Assembly: GCA_001782975.1 (NCBI GenBank)
Contig: MFQD01000038.1
Span: forward strand, 21,448-35,099
Reading direction: 5' to 3'
From: Candidatus Magasanikbacteria bacterium RIFCSPHIGHO2_02_FULL_50_9b
GTDB lineage: Bacteria > Patescibacteriota > Patescibacteriia > Magasanikbacterales > 2-02-FULL-50-9b
DNA: 13,652 bases
In this document: positions 1 through 7,700 of the stretch, in pieces
How positions within the stretch are numbered: position 1 is the first letter of the stretch
Layout: every line of letters starts with the position of its first letter
The notes under the pieces: generated by a model
What the model was told of the DNA's origin: nothing
Databases searched by the model: none
What the model saw: the letters and a program-made list of their open reading frames with translations, nothing else
Translations under genes and position numbers: made by a program

Positions 1-2
1 AT

Positions 3-52
3 CGCACAGCCCCTTCTGCCTCGCAAACAGGAAGGGACTGTGCGCTTTTTTT
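3..52 (+). terminator. Intrinsic terminator of an upstream gene outside the window
   Basis: The arms CGCACAG (3-9) and CTGTGCG (38-44) pair perfectly. After one C/A mismatch, CCCTTC (11-16) pairs with GAAGGG (31-36). A run of seven T follows at 46-52. The T-run lies on the plus-strand side only, so it should stop a plus-strand transcript whose gene ends before base 1. That gene is not visible. Confidence 0.85.
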
Positions 53-58
53 AACGCA

Positions 59-67
59 TGCTATACT
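59..67 (+). promoter_or_regulatory. Extended -10 promoter upstream of bipA (distal)
   Basis: TGCTATACT is an extended -10 element: TG, one base, then TATACT at 62-67. No good -35 is visible at 16-18 bp upstream, where the bases belong to the preceding terminator stem, but extended -10 promoters can work without one. Predicted start of transcription is near 74. The transcript would meet the hairpin at 95-123 before reaching bipA, so this may drive a short RNA or an attenuated bipA transcript. Confidence 0.45.
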
Positions 68-94
68 TTGCCCACTATTATTCATTGGAGTTTT

Positions 95-123
95 AAAAAG
101 CCGCGCGACAGGCACGGTTTTTT
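95..123 (+). terminator. Small terminator-like hairpin in the bipA leader
   Basis: AAAAAG plus CCGCGC (95-106) pairs with GCACGG plus TTTTTT (112-123) around the loop GACAG. The twelve-position stem has one C/A mismatch and one G-U pair, and the right arm ends in six T. It has the shape of an intrinsic terminator or attenuator, with a core of only about six strong positions. It sits between the distal promoter (59-67) and the proximal one (140-168). Confidence 0.4.
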
Positions 124-139
124 AATTCGGGCGTCATTA

Positions 140-168
140 TTGCCTTTTTGTCAATAACCTGCTAAACT
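140..168 (+). promoter_or_regulatory. Proximal bipA promoter
   Basis: TTGCCT (140-145), a 17-bp spacer and TAAACT (163-168), with a TG at 160-161 that makes an extended -10. Each hexamer matches the sigma-70 consensus at four of six positions and the spacing is ideal. Predicted transcription start is near 175, giving a leader of about 32 nt to the bipA ATG. This is the more likely main promoter of bipA because it lies downstream of the hairpin at 95-123. Confidence 0.5.
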
Positions 169-206
169 TCGGCAATCTCAAATCCGTCTGCAAATCGCAT
201 ACTCGT

Positions 207-2009
207 ATGGACATTCGCAACATCGCAATCATCGCTCACGTTGACCACGGCAAAACCACACTGGTGGATTCTTTGTTGAAACTCACCAAAACCAAGATCG
301 GTCACGATCGGCCCGATGAACGGGTGATGGATAGCAATGACCTCGAGCGCGAGCGCGGCATTACGATTTTTTCCAAAAATGCGAGCGTCCATTACGGCGA
401 CACCAAAATTAACATTATCGACACACCGGGTCACGCGGATTTTGGTGGCGAAGTGGAGCGTGTGCTCAAAATGGCGGACGGTGCGCTGCTGCTCGTTGAT
501 GCAAAAGAAGGGCCAATGCCGCAAACAAAATTTGTGTTAAAAAAGGCGCTGCAGTTGGGGCTGCGCGTCATTGTGGTTATCAATAAGATCGATAAAAAAG
601 ATGCGCGATGCGAATACGTTCTGAACACCACGTTTGATCTGTTCGGCGACCTTGGCGCCACAGACCGCCAGTTGGATTTTCCGGTCATTTACGCGAGTGC
701 CATTTCCGGCAAGGCTGGCTACGAAGACAATCTTGCAGCAATGACAGACATCACGCCAATATTTGAAACCGTCATTAAAGAAATCCCAGCGCCGCAGGGC
801 AATCCAGATGCGCCGCTCCAAATGCTGGTTGTGTCGTTGCAAATGGATAATTACAAAGGCAAGCTTGGCATTGGCCGCATTTTTAACGGTCGCGTTAAAA
901 AAGGTGACACCATCATGCACATTAGTCGCGATGGGGTGCAGACAAAACAAAAAGTGACAGCACTGCTCGCGTTCGAGGGGCTTGAAAAAACTGAAATTGA
1001 AAATGCGCAGGCTGGCGACATCATCTTGCTTGCTGGCGTGTCCGATGTTTCGATCGGCGACACGATTGCAGATGCGACGACACCGGTTGCGCTGGACATG
1101 CTTGAGATCGAACAGCCAACGGTTAAAATGACGTTTCGGGTGAATGATTCGCCATTCAACGGCAAAGAAAAGGGGACGAAAAATACATCGCGCTTGCTGC
1201 GTGAGCGACTTGATTTTGAACTTGAAACTGACGTTGCACTGCGCGTCGTACCCGGCGACAGTGCGGACAATTTTATTGTATCAGGCCGCGGCGAATTGCA
1301 CCTCGCTATTTTGATTGAAAAAATGCGTCGCGAGGGGTATGAGTTGCAGGTGACACGACCGCAGGTGGTGACACACCAAGAAAACGGTGTCGAGATGGAA
1401 CCAGCCGAAGATGTGTTTGTTGAAGTACCTGAAAATTATGCAGGCACGGTCATTGAAAAGTTGGGCAAGCGTCGCGGTGAGATGAAAGATTATCACGTCC
1501 ATGAGGGTCATGCGAACATTCATTTTTTAATTCCGACGCGCGGTTTGATTGGGTATCGTAATGAATTCATGACTGACACAAAGGGCACGGGCGTTTTAAA
1601 CGCGCTGTTTCACGGATTTGTTGCGTGGGTTGATAATTTGTCAACAAGCAATCACGGCTCGCTCATTGCGTTTGAAACTGGTGTGACGACTGCATACTCG
1701 CTCGAGTCAGCTGAGGCGCGCGGTAATTTATTTGTCGGACCTGCGGTGGATGTGTATGAAGGTCAGATTGTGGGGCAGAATGCAAAAGATGATGATTTGG
1801 AAGTAAATGTGTGTAAGGAAAAACGCCTTTCCAACATGCGCACGTCTGGCGCAGACATGGCGACGAAGTTGGAGCCGCATCGCACCTTGACCCTTGAAGA
1901 AATGATTGAATATATCGGCGACGACGAATGGGTGGAAATCACACCCGGCGCGCTGCGCATGCGCAAACAATTTTTAAATGCAACTGATCGAAAGCGCAAT
2001 TCGCGTTGA
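207..2009 (+). CDS. bipA: Translational GTPase BipA/TypA
   Basis: Ribosome-associated GTPase of the EF-G/LepA class. In the family it binds the 70S ribosome near the A site and supports 50S assembly and growth under stress such as cold. The 600-residue length is the normal family length. The G1 loop AHVDHGKTT is at residues 10-18, switch I is marked by RERGITI (48-54), G3 is DTPGH (72-76) and G4 is NKID (126-129). EF-G-like domains follow, then the BipA-specific C-terminal region with the glycine-rich TDTKGTGVLN stretch. The start is fixed by the canonical N-terminus MDIRNIAIIAHVDHGKTT. No Shine-Dalgarno sequence precedes the ATG. It ends in TGA at the expected place, and that stop overlaps the -35 box of the next gene's promoter, so bipA appears to be a single-gene transcript. 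Identity is certain. Confidence 0.98.
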   Translation: MDIRNIAIIAHVDHGKTTLVDSLLKLTKTKIGHDRPDERVMDSNDLERERGITIFSKNASVHYGDTKINIIDTPGHADFGGEVERVLKMADGALLLVDAKEGPMPQTKFVLKKALQLGLRVIVVINKIDKKDARCEYVLNTTFDLFGDLGATDRQLDFPVIYASAISGKAGYEDNLAAMTDITPIFETVIKEIPAPQGNPDAPLQMLVVSLQMDNYKGKLGIGRIFNGRVKKGDTIMHISRDGVQTKQKVTALLAFEGLEKTEIENAQAGDIILLAGVSDVSIGDTIADATTPVALDMLEIEQPTVKMTFRVNDSPFNGKEKGTKNTSRLLRERLDFELETDVALRVVPGDSADNFIVSGRGELHLAILIEKMRREGYELQVTRPQVVTHQENGVEMEPAEDVFVEVPENYAGTVIEKLGKRRGEMKDYHVHEGHANIHFLIPTRGLIGYRNEFMTDTKGTGVLNALFHGFVAWVDNLSTSNHGSLIAFETGVTTAYSLESAEARGNLFVGPAVDVYEGQIVGQNAKDDDLEVNVCKEKRLSNMRTSGADMATKLEPHRTLTLEEMIEYIGDDEWVEITPGALRMRKQFLNATDRKRNSR

Positions 2010-2034
2010 CACTTTTCCCGCGACGCGCTAGGAT
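2006..2034 (+). promoter_or_regulatory. Sigma-70 promoter overlapping the bipA stop codon
   Basis: A perfect -35 TTGACA (2006-2011), a 17-bp spacer and a -10 TAGGAT (2029-2034, five of six consensus positions). The bipA TGA (2007-2009) lies inside the -35 box. Predicted transcription start is near 2041, about 21 nt before the ATG at 2062. It is the closest match to the sigma-70 consensus in the window. Confidence 0.8.
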
Positions 2035-2061
2035 TTCACCAACTCAACCGTGGGGTCAACC

Positions 2062-3309
2062 ATGCACGACGGGAATCAAATCCTGAAGGCGACGGCTGCC
2101 CAATCGGGGGAGCCGCTCGATTGGATAAATCGCAGTTACACAGATCGGATGCTCTCACTGCTCGCCATTCTTTCCTTGCGGATTGGAACGCAATCATTCG
2201 GTGTGATCGACCTCTTGTATCGGTGTCATCGGTTTGGCGGCCGCGTGGAGGATTCGTTCGAGGTCGGCACTTATGACGAAATCGATTCTGAAGAGCTTGA
2301 AACAGAATCGATACAAGCTTCTCGGGAGTTGCTTGTCGAACGGGAGCTGGATGTCAGCAACGTGGAGTATGCGCGAGAGCAGCTGCGGTGTCAGGCGTTC
2401 CTTGAACTTGCCGTCAGAAACGGTCACGTCGAGGAAGGGGTGAACGGCTCATTTCACGTACTCGTGAATGACGATGCACTGTTTGCTGACTACCGAAAAG
2501 ACAAGTGGACGGATTTTCGTATGCTGTTTTGGGAGGTGGTCCAGCTGCTCGGTGTCAAAGCATTCGAAGGGTTTACGCTACTTGATGTGTGTGGCGGAAT
2601 GGGGTATCCGTTCCGCCTAGAGACAGCGGCGTTTAGCCCGGCATTCAATCGCTTTGCGGAGTGGGCCAAGTCACGCGATCTGTTGGAACAGGTGAATGCA
2701 GGTGCGATACGTTCGAGGTCGTTTAGCGGACGCGGCATTCATGGTCTACGTGTGTACCGCTTCAAACTGACTGTTCTTGAAAAGCTCGGTCTGTTGTCAT
2801 CGGCACATACTCGAACAGCGGTGATCAAGAAGCGTGCTCGTCATGTGTCACAAACCATTGATCCAACAGCTGATCTTGCACAGGCGCTCCGGCACATCGC
2901 AGACTTTCTCGGTGATCGACTGGCGTTTGGATTCACGGCTGATGACATTGTCGGCCCCGATCGGCCGTTTCTGAATCAGCAAGACGCACGCTCATTTATC
3001 GCCGTTGCATCCGTGAGCGGATATTTACGGCAGGTGAACGGGTGCTGGTACTTCAGACCAGCTCTGGTGGAAAAGTATGCACCAAAGCCGGTCGTGAAAC
3101 AGATCGTGGTGCCTCCTCAAATTCGTGTCGAAGACGACAGTGACATCGATGTTGATCTGGACTGGATCAATGATGATGAGACGAGGATTTCAGAGCTGAA
3201 GGAGCGCGTCGACGAACTTGAAAGCAAGCTGGCGAAACTGCATCGCGCCGCACAGGCGTTTGCTGCGCTGGGAAAAGCGCTGAAGCAACTGCGCAGTCGT
3301 TCGCGCTGA
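2062..3309 (+). CDS. Unrecognised protein with winged-helix-like segments and C-terminal coiled coil
   Basis: I do not recognise this 415-residue protein. ATG at 2062 is preferred over the in-frame GTG at 2050. The promoter predicts transcription from about 2041, and GGGG at 2052-2055 sits six bases before this ATG, the only Shine-Dalgarno-like run before a gene start in the window. There is no signal peptide or membrane helix. Several segments have the size and pattern of winged-helix modules: one near residues 25-150 (helices, then a hydrophobic strand pair such as GSFHVLVND), and one near 290-345 that ends SGYLRQVNGCWYFRPAL, a typical third helix plus wing. A very acidic linker (EDDSDIDVDLDW) leads to a C-terminal heptad-like helix beginning RISELKERVDELESKL, which suggests oligomerisation, and a basic tail KQLRSRSR. 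A DNA-binding or replication/partition-type role would fit such parts but is inference only. The gene has its own promoter and terminator. Confidence 0.85.
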   Translation: MHDGNQILKATAAQSGEPLDWINRSYTDRMLSLLAILSLRIGTQSFGVIDLLYRCHRFGGRVEDSFEVGTYDEIDSEELETESIQASRELLVERELDVSNVEYAREQLRCQAFLELAVRNGHVEEGVNGSFHVLVNDDALFADYRKDKWTDFRMLFWEVVQLLGVKAFEGFTLLDVCGGMGYPFRLETAAFSPAFNRFAEWAKSRDLLEQVNAGAIRSRSFSGRGIHGLRVYRFKLTVLEKLGLLSSAHTRTAVIKKRARHVSQTIDPTADLAQALRHIADFLGDRLAFGFTADDIVGPDRPFLNQQDARSFIAVASVSGYLRQVNGCWYFRPALVEKYAPKPVVKQIVVPPQIRVEDDSDIDVDLDWINDDETRISELKERVDELESKLAKLHRAAQAFAALGKALKQLRSRSR

Positions 3310-3312
3310 ACC

Positions 3313-3351
3313 GGTCCACATATCCGCACGCGGAATGTGGGCCATTTTTTT
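3313..3351 (+). terminator. Intrinsic terminator after the 415-residue gene
   Basis: GGTCCACAT (3313-3321) pairs with ATGTGGGCC (3335-3343) with one wobble, extended inside by TCCG/CGGA. Seven T follow at 3345-3351. It starts four bases after the TGA at 3307-3309, which confirms that TGA ends the gene. The last T bases overlap the TAA of tsaE on the other strand, so the two genes converge with almost no spacer. The minus-strand side has no T-run, so it looks unidirectional. Confidence 0.9.
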
Positions 3352-3784
3352 ATCGAACCACAACTTCGCGCCGTCCATTTTCAAACAAAAAATCAATCCA
3401 CTGCACATCCCGCCCCACCAACAATTCACCAATATTTTCCGCCCACTCAATCACAATCACGGCGCGGGAGTCATTCACAAAATCGTCAAATCCAATCGCG
3501 CGCAACTCGGCGGCAGATTCGAGGCGATACGCGTCGATGTGGATAAGTTTTTCAACACCATTTATGGCGTTCGGCAGGTTGTATGGTTGGAGGAGTGTGT
3601 AGGTCGGCGACACAACGGTCTCTGACACCCCAAGTGCAGCGGCAAACGCCTTGACAAACGTCGTTTTCCCCGCACCAACCGGCCCACTCAGCGCCAAAAT
3701 TTGTCCAGCTCGAATCTGGCAGGCAATTATTTCAGCCAATTTTATTGTATCGTCAATTGAGTGAAGCACTGTCGTTGATTGCAT
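3350..3784 (-). CDS. tsaE: tRNA t6A37 biosynthesis ATPase TsaE
   Basis: P-loop ATPase partner of TsaD/TsaB in the threonylcarbamoyl transfer that forms t6A at position 37 of ANN-decoding tRNAs; cytoplasmic. The 144-residue length is usual for the family. The Walker A loop GPVGAGKTT is at residues 34-42, VSPTYTL at 58-64, the family motif HIDAYRL at 82-88 and VIEW at 111-114. The ATG at 3784 gives the standard N-terminus in which about 30 residues precede Walker A. The in-frame GTG at 3805 would add seven residues but lies inside the palindromic element 3795-3923 and is less likely. No Shine-Dalgarno sequence is seen. The partners tsaB and tsaD are not in the window. The gene is transcribed towards the terminator at 3313-3351 and diverges from the operon at 3970. 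Confidence 0.96.
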   Translation of the reverse strand: MQSTTVLHSIDDTIKLAEIIACQIRAGQILALSGPVGAGKTTFVKAFAAALGVSETVVSPTYTLLQPYNLPNAINGVEKLIHIDAYRLESAAELRAIGFDDFVNDSRAVIVIEWAENIGELLVGRDVQWIDFLFENGRREVVVR

Positions 3785-3794
3785 AGTAATTTCA

Positions 3795-3923
3795 GGGAAT
3801 GACACCGCGGTTGGTTAACGGTGTGGGATCGAAGGTATGTTTCCCGACGCGCGTTGCTGACCTCTCGCGCGAGAGGGGAACATACCTTCGATCCTCATCA
3901 GAAAGGCGCATGGTATCATTCCC
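3795..3923. repeat. Nested palindromic element, possibly REP/MITE-like
   Basis: Outer arms GGGAATGACACC (3795-3806) and GGTATCATTCCC (3912-3923) are inverted repeats matching at 11 of 12 positions. Inner arms GGATCGAAGGTATGTTTCCC (3826-3845) and GGGGAACATACCTTCGATCC (3875-3894) match at 19 of 20. The spacers between outer and inner arms are 19 nt on the left and 17 nt on the right, so the whole unit is nearly symmetric. The 29-nt centre contains most of a 16-bp perfect palindrome (3861-3876). It codes for nothing and fills the divergent gap between tsaE and the operon at 3970. Terminal inverted repeats around a long internal hairpin suggest a small non-autonomous mobile repeat such as a REP/RAYT substrate. 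A structured 5' leader of tsaE is the alternative. Confidence 0.75.
3861..3876. repeat. Perfect 16-bp palindrome in the centre of the element
   Basis: CCTCTCGCGCGAGAGG reads the same on both strands. Its last two G (3875-3876) are shared with the right inner arm, so the two hairpins compete at the boundary. Read from the right arm inward, sequence plus palindrome would form one continuous perfect 52-bp palindrome if the left side did not carry the extra bases 3846-3860. This suggests the element derives from a longer perfect palindrome. Confidence 0.7.
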
Positions 3924-3925
3924 GA

Positions 3926-3934
3926 ATTCTATCA
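3926..3934 (-). promoter_or_regulatory. Candidate extended -10 promoter for tsaE
   Basis: On the minus strand this reads TGATAGAAT, an extended -10 (TG, one base, TAGAAT). No convincing -35 is visible. Transcription would start near 3919 and carry nearly all of the palindromic element in a leader of about 135 nt before the tsaE ATG. It lies back-to-back with the plus-strand promoter at 3950-3958. Confidence 0.35.
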
Positions 3935-3949
3935 TGCAATCCACACTTG

Positions 3950-3958
3950 TGCTATAAT
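3950..3958 (+). promoter_or_regulatory. Extended -10 promoter of the three-gene operon
   Basis: TGCTATAAT is a perfect extended -10 (TG at 3950-3951, TATAAT at 3953-3958). A -35 box is not evident at the usual distance. The predicted start near 3965 is only about five bases before the ATG at 3970, so the mRNA would be leaderless or nearly so, in line with the missing Shine-Dalgarno sequence. Confidence 0.65.
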
Positions 3959-3969
3959 TCTTTCGTCAT

Positions 3970-4410
3970 ATGTGGACATTGCTCATCCTCAAATTGCTCG
4001 CATCCATTTTTCTCATGTTCGCATCCACGATGATCATCGACTGGATTTTTAGCGGCTCGGCATGGGCGCGTAAATACTACGCACACGCACCAAACATTTG
4101 GCGGCCACTTGAATCCGGTGATCCAAGCGCGACTGAGCGTCGCATCATCCGCACGTCGCTGCTCGTCACTCTTGGATTCTGCATTGCGTTTGCGCTGTAC
4201 TATTTTGTCATGCGACCCGGCCTCATGTTCGCGCACCCACTCAGTCGTGGGCTTGCAACGGCGATCTCGCTCTGGCTGATCGTACCACTCCCGCTCATCA
4301 TCACCCAGCATCTCTACGTTAAATATCATCGCGCCACGACCTTGCTGCAACTCACGAGTTGGTTGGCAAAATTAACGGGCGCGAGCCTCATTATGACCCA
4401 TCTTTTTTAA
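3970..4410 (+). CDS. Small four-helix membrane protein of unknown function
   Basis: I do not recognise this 146-residue protein. Four hydrophobic stretches predict membrane helices at about residues 4-27, 63-82, 96-116 and 124-143. The first could also serve as an uncleaved signal anchor. The stretch between helices 1 and 2 (about 28-62) is polar, with SGSAWARKYYAHAPNIW and several Arg and Glu residues. It is the first gene of an operon. The next ATG follows its TAA after four bases, and no terminator lies between it and the 2,215-residue gene. The start follows a perfect extended -10 by about 12 bases, implying a leaderless message. It may anchor or dock the large downstream protein at the membrane, but that rests on gene order only. 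Confidence 0.85.
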   Translation: MWTLLILKLLASIFLMFASTMIIDWIFSGSAWARKYYAHAPNIWRPLESGDPSATERRIIRTSLLVTLGFCIAFALYYFVMRPGLMFAHPLSRGLATAISLWLIVPLPLIITQHLYVKYHRATTLLQLTSWLAKLTGASLIMTHLF

Positions 4411-4414
4411 CACC

Positions 4415-4732
4415 ATGACACAGCTCCTTCATCAAAATATTTTGACACTGTTCGGGTTTACCGCAACAACGAGTCAACAAACGAAAAACGAACTCATGTC
4501 GCGACTCATCGAGTTGGTGGAAAAGCGTGTGCTCGTGAAAATTTTGGATCGGATGACTGCGGTGCAGCAGGAAGAATTTTTGCGCATACTCGAAATCGGA
4601 ACTGATGAAGAGAAAACGGTTTTTTTGCAGTCGCATGTGCCTGATGTCGCTCGGTTGATTGATTCAGAAGTCGTACACTTGAAACAACAGGCACATAATT
4701 TTGGCAAGCGATTTTCGCAAGCCGCCGCATAA
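4415..4732 (+). CDS. Small helical protein, DUF5663-like
   Basis: A 105-residue, highly charged, all-helical protein without signal peptide or membrane helix. The pattern of a helix with ELVEKRVLVKILDRM, a helix with QQEEFLRIL, then FLQSHVPDVARLIDSEV resembles the DUF5663 domain that I associate with Patescibacteria. This is recognition of pattern, not a search result. Function of that family is unknown to me. It sits four bases after the membrane protein and six bases before the 2,215-residue gene, so the three are almost surely co-transcribed and may work together. The start has no Shine-Dalgarno sequence, and translational coupling to the upstream stop is likely. Confidence 0.8.
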   Translation: MTQLLHQNILTLFGFTATTSQQTKNELMSRLIELVEKRVLVKILDRMTAVQQEEFLRILEIGTDEEKTVFLQSHVPDVARLIDSEVVHLKQQAHNFGKRFSQAAA

Positions 4733-4738
4733 CGCCCT

Positions 4739-7700
4739 ATGCCAGATCCACAGATGCCACCAAACACAGAGCTCGGTAGTGCGAGTGAGTTAGGAGAATC
4801 GGAAAAAAGAAAACATCCTGTATATCGTCGTGCAATCGAGCAGCTGCGCAAGCGTGTACTCGAAAATGGAGATTCGGCCGCGGATGTTGCTGATGCTTTG
4901 TTGCAAGATGCTGAAAGCGGCGATGAAGCGACACAAGCTGCAGCACTTCAATTCAGCGAGGATGTCGCGACACATTTTAAGGTTGCAAATGTCAGTGTCA
5001 CGATTGGAAAAAAGCAGAGTAAAGATTTGAAACAGTTGACCGCTGATGGCGAAGACGAGTTGCCAGCAAAAGCACGAGCTTTGAAATCAAACAGTGCAAT
5101 TGGGGACGATTTTGGTGCTGTGTTACGCGGCGACGCAAAGCCTGATTTGGTTTTGAACGCCGTTGCTGAGCGACGCGCAATGCGTCAGTGCGCGGAACGG
5201 GTGACTGACCCCGCGATTCAAATTGAAATTAATGACGCGCTCGATCAACTGGACATTGAACCAGTAGTCGCGGAGGTGCGAGCAGAAGTGCCGGCCCCTG
5301 CTGTTCCAGCCGAAGAACCAGCACCTGCGGAATCTTCAGATCCTGACGCAGCAACGATTGAATCAATTCATCGAACCGACCAATTTAAGGAAGCTTTCAA
5401 AACAGTGGTGCGGCAGGTTTTATATGGAAAAGACATATCACTTTCAGATGCGCTCGAGGCAGTGAGTTCAGGTAAAAGTAAATTTGATCCCGACTTACCG
5501 CGCCAGATTGCACGCGTCATTGGGCATGATTTAAAAAAAATTGGCTTCAACAAACTGGTCGAGGAAGCGCGAGCGCACGGAGCTGATAAATTAGAGCGCT
5601 GGAAAACAAAAACAGTTGAGGCGAACAAAGCTCAAATTCAAAGTGTGGCTGATCAGGTTGGTGGTACTGATACACTGTTGGCTTGGATTACGGGGAAAAA
5701 AAAGGCATCGCCAAAGCAGCTGGCAAGTTCGCTTGGCATCAGCATCGCTGTTCGTGGACTGATTGCTCACTACCGCACAAAGGGAGACGCCGGAAATGCA
5801 GATTTGTTGCACAGTTTGGTGCGTGATCAGTTGTCGGGCGAAGAGGAAGTTCAGATAGCAACCCAGAGGCCTACGCAAAGTGCCAGAGCGTCGACAGTGG
5901 TTCAATCACCTGCAGCAATAGATCTGCCTTCACTCGAATTAGCAAAGAATTTCACGATATCAGAAATCGAAGCCTCGCCCGAATACCATGAATTATTACG
6001 CCGTGTGTTTTCGACTGTTTTTGCTGAAACTGAATCAAGATCAGACAGGGCACAAGAATTTGCGACTCAACTTGAGACCGAAGGAAGAATTGAACTCGCA
6101 AATCCGAAAAATAAACGTCGTCAAATAAGAAATGCAGCAGCCGCACATCTGGCGAAAAAATTGCGTGACGGTGACGAAGCGCTTGACCAGACAGCGAATG
6201 ATGCGTTTTTGTTTGAAGCAGATGCACGAGCTGAGGAATTAGTAGGAATTTCAGAAAAAAATTTGGGCGAATTCAAGCTGCGCTTGAAACGAGAATACCG
6301 GACAGATTACAACAACATTGATGAACCAGTGACATGGAACATGATGCAAAAACTACATCGAGAAGTTGTGGTTAGAATTTTCAGCACGTTGCGTGCGTTA
6401 GGAGAAGCAGGAAGACGTCGATTGCGTGCAGCGCAGGACGCTGTTGGCGTTACCGACGAACCCGATGCAAATGCGAATGTATCACCAAACATCGAAGCCG
6501 CGCCAGTAAGCGCAGCAGCTATCGCAGAATTTCTAGAGGCCACAAAACAGAAACCGTTGGTCGGCAAACCCAGCGACGGGACTACGGTGGTGATTGAGCG
6601 GATTGATGCGCCGCCAGATCCTGTGGGAGATGCGATTCGAAGGGCAGACGCAGACAAATTGCGCGAGGCGAGAGATGAACAGCGCAGGCAGCGCGAGGCG
6701 ACACTTCAGGCTCAACGAGATACTGAAAAGTCATCCACAAAGTCTGCAGAAGCTCGTAAACTCGAACAGCTATTACCACCAATTCGTGCAACTGCACGCG
6801 ACATTCCGCGCGTGGGAGGCATGATGACGCTCGATGTATTTCTTGACAGTAGCGGCGCGCCGCATGCAGCAGACCGCACACTATTTAAAATAGTCACCGA
6901 ATCGCGCAGTGGCGTCGTTGCTTCTGTCAGTATGCAAGAGGCGAGCAAGCGGTTTGTGTTTGATTTTGGTGACCAACAACCGCGGCTGCTTCCCAATATT
7001 GCATCAAAAAAGCCATATCCCTTGCTGGTGAGTGTCACGGATCGATCTACGGATCCAACAGATCCGTCAATTGAGCGTGTACGCGTCGAATTTCCACAGT
7101 CCGAGCAATTTGTGCCAAAAGATTTGATTCGACCGATTGAGTATGACCCGGAAACGCAGACGTATATTTTGCCAGATCAGGGGCGTGTGAAATTCAGTAA
7201 ACTTGATGCTCAGTCACCAGGGCTCATTGATCTGCCGTCTGGTTTTTTGGTTGCCTCTGTTGAAGGTGACGCACCAAACTATCCATTTCTTGAGGTGCGA
7301 TCAATTAACAAAAAGGTGCAGGCTCCATTGCCTAATTGTGAGTATATCGGACGCGTGCTGTCTGCGGATGAAGTGCGGTATCGGCGTAGTTTGGAAACAG
7401 CTTTGCAAAAATATCATCAAGATGTCACGTTCGCGACGTGGAAACCGTCCGGTGAAACCGATGACGATCTATACGCAGTGCCGCAGCCTGCGCTGCAAGC
7501 GCACCGACTTAACTATCCGTGGGCAATACGAGAAAAAATGATTGCTGAAATTCGTGAAGGATCAAAAAACACACCACTAGAAGTCGTCGTCAGTTCAGCG
7601 GCCCGCACGATTCGTGTGCAAGGTTTTGACCAATTGCGTCCACTGCTGCAAGATTTGAAGAATAAGAATGCGCAGTCAGATACACAGACACTTGTCGCTG

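Noticed and set aside
2050..2061. GTG at 2050 as the start of the 415-residue gene
   Set aside because: The GTG would use up the only Shine-Dalgarno-like run and lie about nine bases from the predicted transcription start. ATG at 2062 fits both signals better.
3335..3625. Plus-strand open frames of 69-96 codons opposite tsaE
   Set aside because: They start inside the terminator hairpin and lie fully opposite tsaE, whose motifs are unmistakable.
3785..3805. GTG at 3805 as the tsaE start
   Set aside because: It lies inside the outer arm of the palindromic element and would add seven residues not usual for TsaE. ATG at 3784 gives the normal N-terminus.
3826..3894. The long inverted repeat as an intrinsic terminator
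   Set aside because: No T-run follows on either strand and it lies upstream of both neighbouring genes, not downstream of any.
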